From Myxococcus dinghuensis (GTDB lineage Bacteria; Myxococcota; Myxococcia; Myxococcales; Myxococcaceae), in the NCBI RefSeq assembly GCF_024198235.1, contig NZ_JAKCFB010000022.1, forward strand, positions 85,793 through 149,792: a DNA stretch of 64,000 nt, in the 5' to 3' direction. The translations under genes and the position numbers were made by a program. Shown piece after piece: positions 43,191 through 51,189 of the stretch (positions are counted from its first letter, which is position 1; every line of letters begins with the position of its first letter). Under the pieces are notes generated by a model. That model ran no database searches. It was not told the origin of the DNA and was given only the letters and a program-made list of their open reading frames with translations.

Positions 43191-45235
43191 GTGGCCCCCA
43201 CGTGGTCATCGTCGGTGGCGGGCCCTTCTGCACGTATGCCCTGGAACGACTCGCCGCGCTGCTGCCGGCGCTGGACCTCTCCTCGGGGCTGACGCTGTCC
43301 ATCTTCGAGCGGACGGGCCACTTCGGCGCGGGCGCGACCCACAGCGATGCGCAGGTCCCCACGAGCTACATGAACCGCGTGGCCAGCCAGATTGGCTTCG
43401 CGGCGGACGAGTCCAGCGCGGATGCGCCGCGCCTGCTCCCCCGGGAGCTGCGGCCCACCTTCACCGAGTGGGCCGACGCGAAGTACCAGGCCACGGGAGA
43501 CCGGCGCTTCCTGTTCCATCCGGTGGAGGTCCCTCCGCGCTACCTGCACGGCGAAGCCCTGCGGGAGCGGTTCGATGGCTACGTGGCATGGCTGCGCGAG
43601 CTGCCGAACGTGACGGTGGACCTCCATGCCGCCGAGGTCACCGACATCGCGCGCGAGGACTCCGGTGGCTTCCGCGTCCACGCGGGAGACGTCTCCCTCC
43701 ACGCCACGCACGTCCTGCTCGTCACGGGACACTCCAACAACCATCCCGCCCCCGGCTCGCTGGAAGAGACACTGGCGGCCCATGCGCACCAGACGCCCCC
43801 CGCGCGTCACGTCCCCTTCGCCTACCCCCTGGATGCCCAGGTCTCGGAGGAGACGGTGCCGCCGGGCAGCACGGTGGGCGTGCTGGGAATGGGGCTGACG
43901 GCCATCGACGTCCTCCTGCACCTGACGGAGGGCCGCGGCGGGACGTTCGTGCGCGAGCCCTCCCTCGGCGCCGCGCCCGTCCTCCGGTACCTCCCGAGCG
44001 GACGGGAGCCCGCGGCCATCGTCGCCGTGAGCCCCAGCGGCATGTTCACGACGTGCCGGCCCTACAACGCGAAGGCGGTGGATGGCTCGGGGCGGGGCCA
44101 CGGCGCGCTGCAACACACGGGGGTCTTCCTCACGAGCGCCGCCGTGGACACGCTCCGGGAGAACGTGGGCCAGCGGTGCCGCGTGCAAGGCACCGAGGTG
44201 CGTCAGCTCGACTTCGAGCGACATGTCTTCCCGCTCGTCGTCCTGGAGATGGCGTACGTCTACTCCACCACCCTCCTCGGAGCGCACCTCGGGCCGACAC
44301 TGCGCGGCGCGGCCGAGGCGCGCTACCGCGAGTTCCTGCGCGAGGGGTGCCTCCATCGGGACGACGGCATCGAGGCCCTGCTCGCACCGCTCCAGGCCTG
44401 CCTCGACGGGCTCGGGGAGGCGCGTCCAGCCCAGCGCTTCGACTGGCGTGCCTGGTTCCACCCCCTCGGCGAGCCGACCTCGATTCCCGGGGACGTCTGG
44501 CGCGAGCAGCTCATCGCGTTCATGCGGCGGGACCACGAGGCCGCGGCGAAGGGCAACCTGCGCGACCCCACCAAGGCGGCCTGTGACGGCGTCTGGCGGG
44601 ACTTGCGCGCCATCTACTCCCAGGTGGTGGACTTCGGCGGACTCACCGCCGCGTCCCACCGGCGCTTCGTCGAGGTCTACTGGCGCTACTACATCCGGAT
44701 GTCGAACGGCGCCGGGCTCGAGGCCATGAGCAAGGTGCTGGCGCTCGTCGAGGCGGGACGGGTGGACGTCTCCATCGGCCCCAGGCCCATCGTCGAGCCG
44801 CTTCCCGGTCGCCCCTCGTTCCGCATCCGAGGACCCGTGACGGGGACGCGACGCGACGTCGGCGTGCTCGTCGAGGGCAAGGCCCATCCGTTCGACGCGG
44901 AGCGGGACATGGGCCCGCTCTATCCGAACCTCCTCCGACGGGGCCTCGTGCGCCGGTGGCGCAACCCGGGAGCCGTGGCCTCGGAGGACTTCATCCCTGG
45001 AGGACTCGACGTATCGACGGCCTTCCATCCCCTGCAGGCGGATGGACGCCCCGAGCCACGGCTCACCATCCTGGGCGCCTCCATCGAAGGGGTCGCGTTC
45101 TTCCAGCTCAGCGCGGCACGCCCCCAATCGAACAGCTCCATCCTCAACACCATCGCCCGGTGGGCGAACGAGCTGGTCGAGGACCTCTCCAGCGCCCTCG
45201 TCGTGGAGCGCGACGTCCATGTCCCTCCCCGATAG
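43187..45235 (+). CDS. Large FAD/NAD(P)-binding protein (NAD_binding_9 type), probable monooxygenase
   Basis: A 682-residue protein from GTG 43187. VVIVGGGPFCTYALERL (GGGPFC, about 10-15) is the FAD-binding Rossmann turn. SYMNRVASQIGFAADES resembles the 'MNxVASQ' block of the NAD_binding_9 family. TVGVLGMGLTAIDVLLHL (about 229-247) is a second, NAD(P)-binding Rossmann turn, and LLVTGHSNNHP follows the ATG motif. Members of about this size include flavin N-oxygenases such as the CreE type that turn an amino group into a nitro group, but this is family-level inference. The last 150 residues carry another beta-rich section. It overlaps the hydrolase gene by 17 bases. Confidence 0.75.
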   Translation: MSGPHVVIVGGGPFCTYALERLAALLPALDLSSGLTLSIFERTGHFGAGATHSDAQVPTSYMNRVASQIGFAADESSADAPRLLPRELRPTFTEWADAKYQATGDRRFLFHPVEVPPRYLHGEALRERFDGYVAWLRELPNVTVDLHAAEVTDIAREDSGGFRVHAGDVSLHATHVLLVTGHSNNHPAPGSLEETLAAHAHQTPPARHVPFAYPLDAQVSEETVPPGSTVGVLGMGLTAIDVLLHLTEGRGGTFVREPSLGAAPVLRYLPSGREPAAIVAVSPSGMFTTCRPYNAKAVDGSGRGHGALQHTGVFLTSAAVDTLRENVGQRCRVQGTEVRQLDFERHVFPLVVLEMAYVYSTTLLGAHLGPTLRGAAEARYREFLREGCLHRDDGIEALLAPLQACLDGLGEARPAQRFDWRAWFHPLGEPTSIPGDVWREQLIAFMRRDHEAAAKGNLRDPTKAACDGVWRDLRAIYSQVVDFGGLTAASHRRFVEVYWRYYIRMSNGAGLEAMSKVLALVEAGRVDVSIGPRPIVEPLPGRPSFRIRGPVTGTRRDVGVLVEGKAHPFDAERDMGPLYPNLLRRGLVRRWRNPGAVASEDFIPGGLDVSTAFHPLQADGRPEPRLTILGASIEGVAFFQLSAARPQSNSSILNTIARWANELVEDLSSALVVERDVHVPPR

Positions 45236-46271
45236 CGCGCCCTCCATCACGACCTTCCGGGGTCGGCTCCGGGAGCTGCTGGCGCGAGAGGGACTCGAGG
45301 GCCCCCGGCGGGATGTCGTCATCCTGGCGGTCGACGGCATTCCGTTCGAGCTGGCCCTGACGTCCTGGCGCGGCGCGCGCATCACCCCGATGCGCTCGGT
45401 CTTCCCCACGACCTCGTCCACCGCGTGGTTGAGCAGCCTCACCGGCTTGGACGTGGGGAGCCATGGCATCCCCGGGGTCGTCTTCCAGGGGCCGGGCGGA
45501 GGGACCCTCAACGTCTTCCAGCATCAGGGCCCCCTCCACATCCCGGAGACGGGCAACATCTTCAGCGACGCGAACGCGCTGGGATACCGCGCCCTCGCGG
45601 TGATGGGGGACTGGGAGCCGTTCGACTGCACGTGGCGTGACGCCTTGCTGCGCCATGCCCATCCGGTGCGAGGCCACCGCTTCTACACCGCGCCCTCGCG
45701 AGCCGCCCCCACGGAGCTGGGACAGGCGGTGCTGCGCGCGGTGTCGGACTGCCTCGACACCCCGTCTGACGGACCGAGGCTCGTGTGGTGTTTCATCGAC
45801 GCGGACCAGCACATCCACCACGCGGGATACGACGAGCCCCTGGTGCGATTCCTGGAGTGCCTCGACGACGTCGCGCGCCAGCTCACGGCCCGAGGGGCGC
45901 TCGTCCTGGCGCACTCGGATCACGGCCTCACCCTCACCCACCACCGGCCCGAACTGGAGCGACTGATGGAGCAGCTCCAGGCCGAGCATGACTGCGTGCT
46001 CGGGGGCGCGGGACGCACGCGCTGGTTCCACGTCCACCCGGCCCGGGAGGACCGGCTCGTCGGCGCCCTGGAGCGCGCCCTGCCCTCCACCGTCCGCGTG
46101 GTCCCGGCCGACACCGTCTTCGACGCCGGTTCGCTCGCGCTGGAGCGCGTGGGCCGCGTCGTCCTCATCGCGGACGGAGACGAGTTCATGACCTTCTTGG
46201 GTCACCGCTTCGAGCACGGCTCCACGACGCAGGTGGAGCTGAGCGTCCCCCTGGCCCGATGGCTGGAGTGA
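45219..46271 (+). CDS. Alkaline-phosphatase-superfamily phosphodiesterase/nucleotide pyrophosphatase
   Basis: A 350-residue protein with the superfamily metal and nucleophile sites: VILAVDGIPFEL (first Asp), FPTTSSTAWLSSLTGLDVGSHG (Thr nucleophile and metal-site region), FIDADQHIHHAG (Asp/His), LAHSDHGLTLTHH (Asp-His) and FEHGSTTQ (last His). This is the type I phosphodiesterase/NPP layout. No signal peptide is present, so it is cytosolic. In the pathway it could remove a phosphate or a nucleotide, or protect the producer from a nucleotidylated product. ATG 45219 lies inside the end of the FAD gene. Confidence 0.83.
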   Translation: MSLPDSAPSITTFRGRLRELLAREGLEGPRRDVVILAVDGIPFELALTSWRGARITPMRSVFPTTSSTAWLSSLTGLDVGSHGIPGVVFQGPGGGTLNVFQHQGPLHIPETGNIFSDANALGYRALAVMGDWEPFDCTWRDALLRHAHPVRGHRFYTAPSRAAPTELGQAVLRAVSDCLDTPSDGPRLVWCFIDADQHIHHAGYDEPLVRFLECLDDVARQLTARGALVLAHSDHGLTLTHHRPELERLMEQLQAEHDCVLGGAGRTRWFHVHPAREDRLVGALERALPSTVRVVPADTVFDAGSLALERVGRVVLIADGDEFMTFLGHRFEHGSTTQVELSVPLARWLE

Positions 46272-46301
46272 GCCCACCCCATTCCCCGTGGAGGGTGTCC
46301 G

Positions 46302-47396
46302 ATGGCGCTGGCGATTTCCTCCTACGCGAAGCTGCGGACCCTCCAGGATGACGGGGGCCTCCTCAACCTCGCGTGGACGCTGGACGAGCGGGAGTTCCTC
46401 ACCGTGGATACGGCCGAGGTCATCCGCCGCGAGCTGCTGGACGAGGCGAACGAGCCGCGCTTCGTGAACAGCTACTTCGTCCAGGACCCCTATGGCGAGG
46501 CATGCCTCGGCCCCTCCATCGACGGCCACTTCGCGCGCGCGCACGAGGACCGCGGCGTCACGTGTGGCGCCGGGGTCAGCGGCCTGCTGCACGCGCTCGC
46601 GAAGCTGACCGGACACGGGCCCGCCTACGTCATCGGCGACGTGTATCCCGACTTCCCTCACTGGGTGGGCCAGTTGGAGGCGCGCTGCGTGTCGCGCCAG
46701 GACGGACGCCCCGGGGTCGACCACGTCGGCAACGTACGCGCCATGGGGGCCACGCTGGTGCTGGTGGACCACCCCGCGCTGGTGGGCGAGGACCTGGACC
46801 TGGAGCAACTGCGGGAGCTGAGCGACGGCGTCGCGCCCCAGGGCGCCGTGGTGCTGGTGGACGAGTCCTACGCGAACTACCACCCACCCTCGTTCAGCGC
46901 CATCAACCTGGTGCCCCAGGTGGAGAACCTCGCCGTGCTGCGCGGTGTCTCCAAGGCCTACTGGCTGGGCGCGCTGCGCCTGGGTTACTGCGTGGCGTCA
47001 CGGAGGTTGAGCGAGCGGATCCGTGCCGTCACGCCGCCGCTGCAGGCCTCGTCGCTCTCCCTGCGCTTCGCGCGGGCGGTCCTCGACCAGGGCGACATCA
47101 CGGGCCCCTTGCGCGAACGCGTGCGCAGCGCCAAGGCGGAGATGTTGGCGGCCTTCTCGTCCGCGGGCCTCACGGCGCGCTGGACCTCGCGCGAATGCCT
47201 GCCCTACGTCTTCTGCGACGAGGGTGACGTGGAGACACGTCGCGACCTGGAGCGCCGTGGCATCATCGGCAAGCTCCAGCCCTTCTGGGGCGAGGCCTCA
47301 CACGCGGTGACCCACCGGTACCGCTTGAGCGTTCCACTGAATCAGACACGCATGGCGCTGCTGCGCCAGAAGATGGGAGCTGGACATGCGAGGTAG
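46302..47396 (+). CDS. Fold-type I PLP aminotransferase, HisC/CobD-like, copy 2
   Basis: A 364-residue enzyme with a GGAGGG site. Lys218 (RGVSKAYWLGALRLGY) is the Schiff-base Lys, and Asp187 (VLVDESYANYHPP) the ring-nitrogen ligand. It is paralogous to 38855-39931 on the other strand, sharing GLLNLAWTLDERE and FVQDPYGEACLGPS-type blocks. The two may act on different intermediates or form a heterodimer. It is followed 9 bases later by the second NDK-like gene. Confidence 0.88.
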   Translation: MALAISSYAKLRTLQDDGGLLNLAWTLDEREFLTVDTAEVIRRELLDEANEPRFVNSYFVQDPYGEACLGPSIDGHFARAHEDRGVTCGAGVSGLLHALAKLTGHGPAYVIGDVYPDFPHWVGQLEARCVSRQDGRPGVDHVGNVRAMGATLVLVDHPALVGEDLDLEQLRELSDGVAPQGAVVLVDESYANYHPPSFSAINLVPQVENLAVLRGVSKAYWLGALRLGYCVASRRLSERIRAVTPPLQASSLSLRFARAVLDQGDITGPLRERVRSAKAEMLAAFSSAGLTARWTSRECLPYVFCDEGDVETRRDLERRGIIGKLQPFWGEASHAVTHRYRLSVPLNQTRMALLRQKMGAGHAR

Positions 47397-47405
47397 GGCG
47401 TGGCG

Positions 47406-48377
47406 ATGAGCGACAACCTGGAGCCCCGACCCGAGGACGTCCTCCCCACCGACGCGGAGTGGGAGCGGCTGACGGTCGTCCCCGGCAAGCGGGACGCCTA
47501 CGTGAAGGACCTCTACTTCCGCGAGACCTGGGCGGACGTGGCCGAGCGCTTCGGCGACCAGAAGCTCTCGCTGCTCCACTCGGTCGCGGTGATGAACGTG
47601 AAGCCCGACGCCGTCGTCGGCCGCCGGATGAAGCCCATCCTCGAGTTCGTCACGCGCCACGGCTTCCTCCCCATCGGGTGCGCGCCCTTCCAGCTCACGC
47701 GACACTCGATGCGGGACGTGTGGCGCTACGACTGGCACGTCTATCCGGTCGACCGGCTCACCTTCTCCACGCTCTGGTACACGGAGGTGGACATCCTCCT
47801 CTTCGTGCTCCAGGACCTCCGCCCCCAGGGCGCCCTGCCCGCCTCCGTGCGCCTGGCGCAGCTCAAGGGCTCCTCCGTCCCGGAGAAGCGCACCGCCGGA
47901 GACATGCGCACGCTGCTGCGCCCTCCCAACCGGTTCCTCAACTTCACCCACGTCCAGGACGAGCCCGCGGACATCGTGCGAGAGCTGGGCATCTTCTTCG
48001 ACCGGCCGGAGCGCCGGGCGCTGCTCCGCGACATCGAGCGGAACCTGGGCGTGGACCGGAGCGCCGACGTGCTCGCCGCCATCGACCGCCTCGAGGCGCG
48101 CTACCCCGCGCACGACCTCGACTTCGAGGCCTCGCTGCAGCGCCTGGAGCGCGCCTCCGCGGTCAGCGCGGACAACGCGGCGAAGCTCCGGGCGTTGCGC
48201 GCGGCGGGCGGCCGCACGGGCTGGGAGGACCTGTGCGCCATGATCGACCGGAGCGCCCCCGGTGCAGGGCGCTGGGACTTCATCGCCGTCGTCAGCACCG
48301 TGCTCTGGTACGAGCGGCCGGACCCCGTCGACCTGCTGCCCGCGGTCGACGCTAGTCGGTGGACTCGAACGGGATGA
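47406..48377 (+). CDS. Nucleoside-diphosphate-kinase-like protein, copy 2
   Basis: A 323-residue paralogue of 31309-32280. VAVMNVKPDAVVGRRM contains Lys66 in an almost canonical NDK KPD motif. Arg168 (AGDMRTLLRPPNR) and His182 (FLNFTHVQDEPADIVRE) align with the phosphate-binding Arg and phosphohistidine of NDKs. It has the same N-terminal and about 120-residue C-terminal extensions as copy 1 (WEDLCAMIDRSAPG). A GTG 6 bases upstream of the chosen ATG is an alternative start. Its last 26 bases overlap the convergent dioxygenase gene. Confidence 0.75.
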   Translation: MSDNLEPRPEDVLPTDAEWERLTVVPGKRDAYVKDLYFRETWADVAERFGDQKLSLLHSVAVMNVKPDAVVGRRMKPILEFVTRHGFLPIGCAPFQLTRHSMRDVWRYDWHVYPVDRLTFSTLWYTEVDILLFVLQDLRPQGALPASVRLAQLKGSSVPEKRTAGDMRTLLRPPNRFLNFTHVQDEPADIVRELGIFFDRPERRALLRDIERNLGVDRSADVLAAIDRLEARYPAHDLDFEASLQRLERASAVSADNAAKLRALRAAGGRTGWEDLCAMIDRSAPGAGRWDFIAVVSTVLWYERPDPVDLLPAVDASRWTRTG

Positions 48378-49185
48378 GGGGGAAGCGGGGATGGTCCAGC
48401 GGCTCGTCGAGCGCGAGGCCATGCCCATCCGTGCGGTGGTTGGGCGCCCCCGTGTAGCGCGCCGCCGGAGGGAGCCACTGCGTCGCGTAGACCCAGCGCG
48501 GCGCCGTGGAGCGGTTCTCCTGGGCACAATGCACCACGGCCAGGTCGTGCACGGTGATGTCACCGGGGCGCAGATGGAGCGGCGGTGACGATTCGTGCGC
48601 GTCCAGCACCCAGGGGTTCTCGTCCACCAGGGACACCCCATCCCGGCGGTTGAGGTAGCGCCCCAGCAACCCCACCCGGTGCGAACCGCCGAGGAACCGC
48701 ATGGAGCCCATCTCCGGCGGACACTCGACGAGCGGGGCCCACATGGTCAGCGCCCCCTGACGATCCAACGGATGGTGCGGCAGGTCCTGGTGCCACGGCG
48801 TCTTGCCACCCCCACTCGACGAGGGGAGCTTCACGAAGACGTGGTCGAAGTAGAATCGCACCCGCGCGCTGCCCATGAGTCTCGCCGCACCCCGCGCGAG
48901 CGCCTGGGAATGGCTGAACTGGTGGATCCACGCGTCATGGTGGGAGCACCCATCCCAGCGCGCATACCAGTTGAACTCGTTGGGCATTCGCGCGTGAGGG
49001 TCCGTCCGGCTCACGGTGAGCGGCGCCTCCCCCATCCTCGCGCGAGCCCGCTCCAGCACCCCCTCCACGACCCACGGGGCATAGAACGCTCGCAGGACGA
49101 CCCAACCCTTCGTCCTGAAGTGCTGGACCTCGTCGTCCGTCACGGAGCGCACACCCTCCCGAGGCGTTTCGCGTGGCGCCAACAT
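48352..49185 (-). CDS. PhyH-like Fe(II)/2-oxoglutarate dioxygenase
   Basis: A 277-residue protein from ATG 49185, chosen for its AGGAGG site; a GTG 27 bases upstream has none. The metal triad is clear: TPWHQDLPHH (His and Asp), LAVVHCAQENRSTAPRW (distal His, then Arg for 2-oxoglutarate). VTDDEVQHFRTKGWVVLRAF is the usual PhyH opening. It closes the right side of the RiPP-like region and is a plausible hydroxylase or oxidative tailoring enzyme. It is distinct in sequence from the PhyH-like protein at 2847. Confidence 0.85.
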   Translation of the reverse strand: MLAPRETPREGVRSVTDDEVQHFRTKGWVVLRAFYAPWVVEGVLERARARMGEAPLTVSRTDPHARMPNEFNWYARWDGCSHHDAWIHQFSHSQALARGAARLMGSARVRFYFDHVFVKLPSSSGGGKTPWHQDLPHHPLDRQGALTMWAPLVECPPEMGSMRFLGGSHRVGLLGRYLNRRDGVSLVDENPWVLDAHESSPPLHLRPGDITVHDLAVVHCAQENRSTAPRWVYATQWLPPAARYTGAPNHRTDGHGLALDEPLDHPRFPLIPFESTD

Positions 49186-49242
49186 GCGTGAGTCCTCCTG
49201 GCAACGAGACACGGACTTATCCTGTTATCCAAGCCTACCCCG

Positions 49243-49272
49243 TTGACGGCCTCCGAAGGGATCCGCTAGCTT
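49243..49272 (+). promoter_or_regulatory. Candidate promoter for the 49340 gene
   Basis: TTGACG, an 18-base spacer and TAGCTT lie about 68 bases upstream of ATG 49340. No similar element was found between this gene and the Tat-peptide gene after it. Confidence 0.5.
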
Positions 49273-49339
49273 TTCTCGTTATTCTCCAACGGTCGCTTGT
49301 GCGCCTGCCGCGGTGCGAGCCCAAGACAGAGGTGCCACC

Positions 49340-50155
49340 ATGGTGACTGTCGAGCTGGATATCTTCTCGGGACGACCCAACCCTCGCTGGACGCTGTCAC
49401 CGAAGGAGGCCCAGCAGCTCGCGGAGCGCGTGCGAGCGGACCCCTCCCAGTTGCTGCCGCTGGACAGCGAGACGGGCGGCCTGGGCTACCGCGGGTTCAT
49501 CATCTCCGCGCAGGACACGGGTGACGTGGACGCGTGGAAGCGCGCGGGGCTCCCGGCGCAGGTGCGGCTGGGCGGCCGGTTCCAGCCCGAGGCCCTGGGC
49601 AGCTCGCGCTTCCTGCTGCACACCGCCGAGAGCGCGCGGCTGGATTTGAAGGACCCGGGCCAGGTGTTCGGCGTGGCGGAGAAGGTGCTCACCCGCACGG
49701 CGGCGGCGCCGCACGCGGACGGCTCCGGCCTGGCGTGCACCAGCGACACGGACTTCGGCTTCTGGAACGACCCCGCGTATCGCCGCCTCAACAACTGCTA
49801 CAACTACGCGAGCAACCTGCGCACCAACACGTTCGCGCAGCCGGGGCGCGCCGCGGGCTCCGTCTGGCGGGCCCTGGATGACGCGAGCCTGGTGGCCGCG
49901 GTGGGCCGCGACGGCTGGAGCAGCTCGCGCGAGGGCGACAGCGCCTACAACGTCTGCCTCGTCGTCTGGCCGGGCACCGACTACCACCTGTACCGGCTGG
50001 CGGAGAACGGGACGTGGTGCCACAAGCCCGGTCCGGCCGCCGTGCGCAACGTCGACAACTCCGGCAAGCGCATCCTCGCCCCCGAGACGAGCGACCGCGG
50101 CGCCTACACGGCCTTCTACGGCTACTACCGCGGCTTCGGCGTGAACGTGTCCTGA
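49340..50155 (+). CDS. Uncharacterised protein with a Cys/His hydrolase-like pattern
   Basis: A 271-residue cytosolic-looking protein. It opens VTVELDIFSGRPNPRWTLS, a recurring start for this unnamed family. The middle has LNNCYNYASNLRTNTFAQPGR (Cys153), and later DYHLYRL (His216) and TWCHKPG (His228). The Cys then His order and spacing resemble NlpC/P60-like or transglutaminase-like thiol hydrolases, but this rests on pattern only. It is followed 71 bases later by a Tat-exported peptide gene, and the two may be partners. Confidence 0.6.
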   Translation: MVTVELDIFSGRPNPRWTLSPKEAQQLAERVRADPSQLLPLDSETGGLGYRGFIISAQDTGDVDAWKRAGLPAQVRLGGRFQPEALGSSRFLLHTAESARLDLKDPGQVFGVAEKVLTRTAAAPHADGSGLACTSDTDFGFWNDPAYRRLNNCYNYASNLRTNTFAQPGRAAGSVWRALDDASLVAAVGRDGWSSSREGDSAYNVCLVVWPGTDYHLYRLAENGTWCHKPGPAAVRNVDNSGKRILAPETSDRGAYTAFYGYYRGFGVNVS

Positions 50156-50226
50156 GGTCGGGACACGCCAGACGGCACGGGTCGAGGCACAGTCGCAACG
50201 AGAACATTCACCGAGGAGAGCAACCC

Positions 50227-50484
50227 ATGTTTGGAGACGGGTCGAACCGCCGTAGCTTCCTGAAGGCGATGGGGCTCACCGCCGCGTCGACGCTGCTGCC
50301 CGCGGGACTGGGCGCGAGCGTCGCCAGCGCCGCTTCCGCTGTCGGCACCAGCGCCGGGCTGGGCGAGCTGGAGCTGTGGCTGCTGGGCACCGGCGCCTCG
50401 TCCATCGACGAGAGCCTGTTCGGCGCCACCCAGGTGGCCGTCGCCGAGGTCGTCAGCGCCCGCGGGAACTCGCTGGTCGCTTGA
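50227..50484 (+). CDS. Small Tat-exported peptide
   Basis: An 85-residue protein with a GAGGAGAG site. NRRSFLKAMGLTAASTLL is a textbook twin-arginine signal, with cleavage near 36 (VASAASA). The mature peptide is only about 49 residues (LGELELWLLGTGASSIDESLF on), acidic and without Cys. A Tat signal on so small a product implies that it folds or binds something in the cytoplasm first, perhaps the protein at 49340. The function is unknown. Confidence 0.7.
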   Translation: MFGDGSNRRSFLKAMGLTAASTLLPAGLGASVASAASAVGTSAGLGELELWLLGTGASSIDESLFGATQVAVAEVVSARGNSLVA

Positions 50485-50764
50485 GGTTCGCCGAAAGCCG
50501 TGTGACTCCGGGGGTGCATCCGCGCCCCTGGAGTCCGCGTACGCGCCCTGGCGGGCGTCCCGAGCTCCCCTGCTCCGCCCGCCCGACGCAGCGCAAAGAC
50601 AAACAGGCCGCCCACCACCCAGCGCGCCAATGACTCACCTCGGGTTCGACACGGACCCGCCCCGCGGCTCATGTCTGTTCATGTCTCGGGGCGATGGTGG
50701 CTTCGAGCGCTGAATCCCTCATGTATCCTCGAATCAGGCAGAGATGCCTGCGCGAAAGGAAGAC

Positions 50765-51046
50765 ATGACCATGCTGCGAAACACCCTCGTCCTGTTGGCG
50801 ATGTCGCTGTCCCTGGTTGCGTGCGGAGTGGGCCCGGAGGAGCAGGAGTCCGCGGCTCCGGCAGGGGCCACCGAGAACACGGGGGCACAGGAGCAGGACC
50901 TCTGTGAGCCCGGCCCGTCCTCGAACTGGTGTCAGAACGTCGCGGGCGCGGCGTGCAACACGACCAACACGCGGCGCTGCTACCTGCCCAACTACTGCGA
51001 GTGGTTCTTCTGCCGCTGCATCGACGGTGCCTGGCAGTGTGAGTAG
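50765..51046 (+). CDS. Small Cys-rich lipoprotein
   Basis: A 93-residue protein from ATG 50765 with an AAGGAAG site. The lipobox is in VLLAMSLSLVACG (Cys at about residue 20). A linker is followed by a C-terminal domain with about eight Cys (CEPGPSSNWCQNVAGAAC, CYLPNYCEWFFCRCIDGAWQC), likely a small disulfide-stabilised fold. No family is recognised. Confidence 0.75.
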   Translation: MTMLRNTLVLLAMSLSLVACGVGPEEQESAAPAGATENTGAQEQDLCEPGPSSNWCQNVAGAACNTTNTRRCYLPNYCEWFFCRCIDGAWQCE

Positions 51047-51189
51047 CCCCCAGGCGACGTCCCGAGCTGGTGCCTCCGACGCCGACACGGTCCTCTCGTG
51101 CCGGCGCTTCGCCCGGCCATATCCACCAGGTCGCCGAAGCCTACGCGCAGGAGCCATGCGTCCATGGCCCCAGCCGACGCTCCGGGTCC

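Noticed and set aside
42788..45511. 907-codon reverse frame opposite the FAD protein
   Set aside because: Shadow frame; the forward strand has clear flavin-binding motifs.
28682..49185. Phosphonate pathway as the explanation of the enolase, PLP and phosphatase genes
   Set aside because: No phosphoenolpyruvate mutase or phosphonopyruvate decarboxylase was seen in the window, so a phosphonate cannot be supported directly.
28682..49185. Lanthipeptide, lasso, YcaO or radical-SAM RiPP class
   Set aside because: No LanB/LanM, McjB/C-type, YcaO or CxxxCxxC radical-SAM protein was found in the region.
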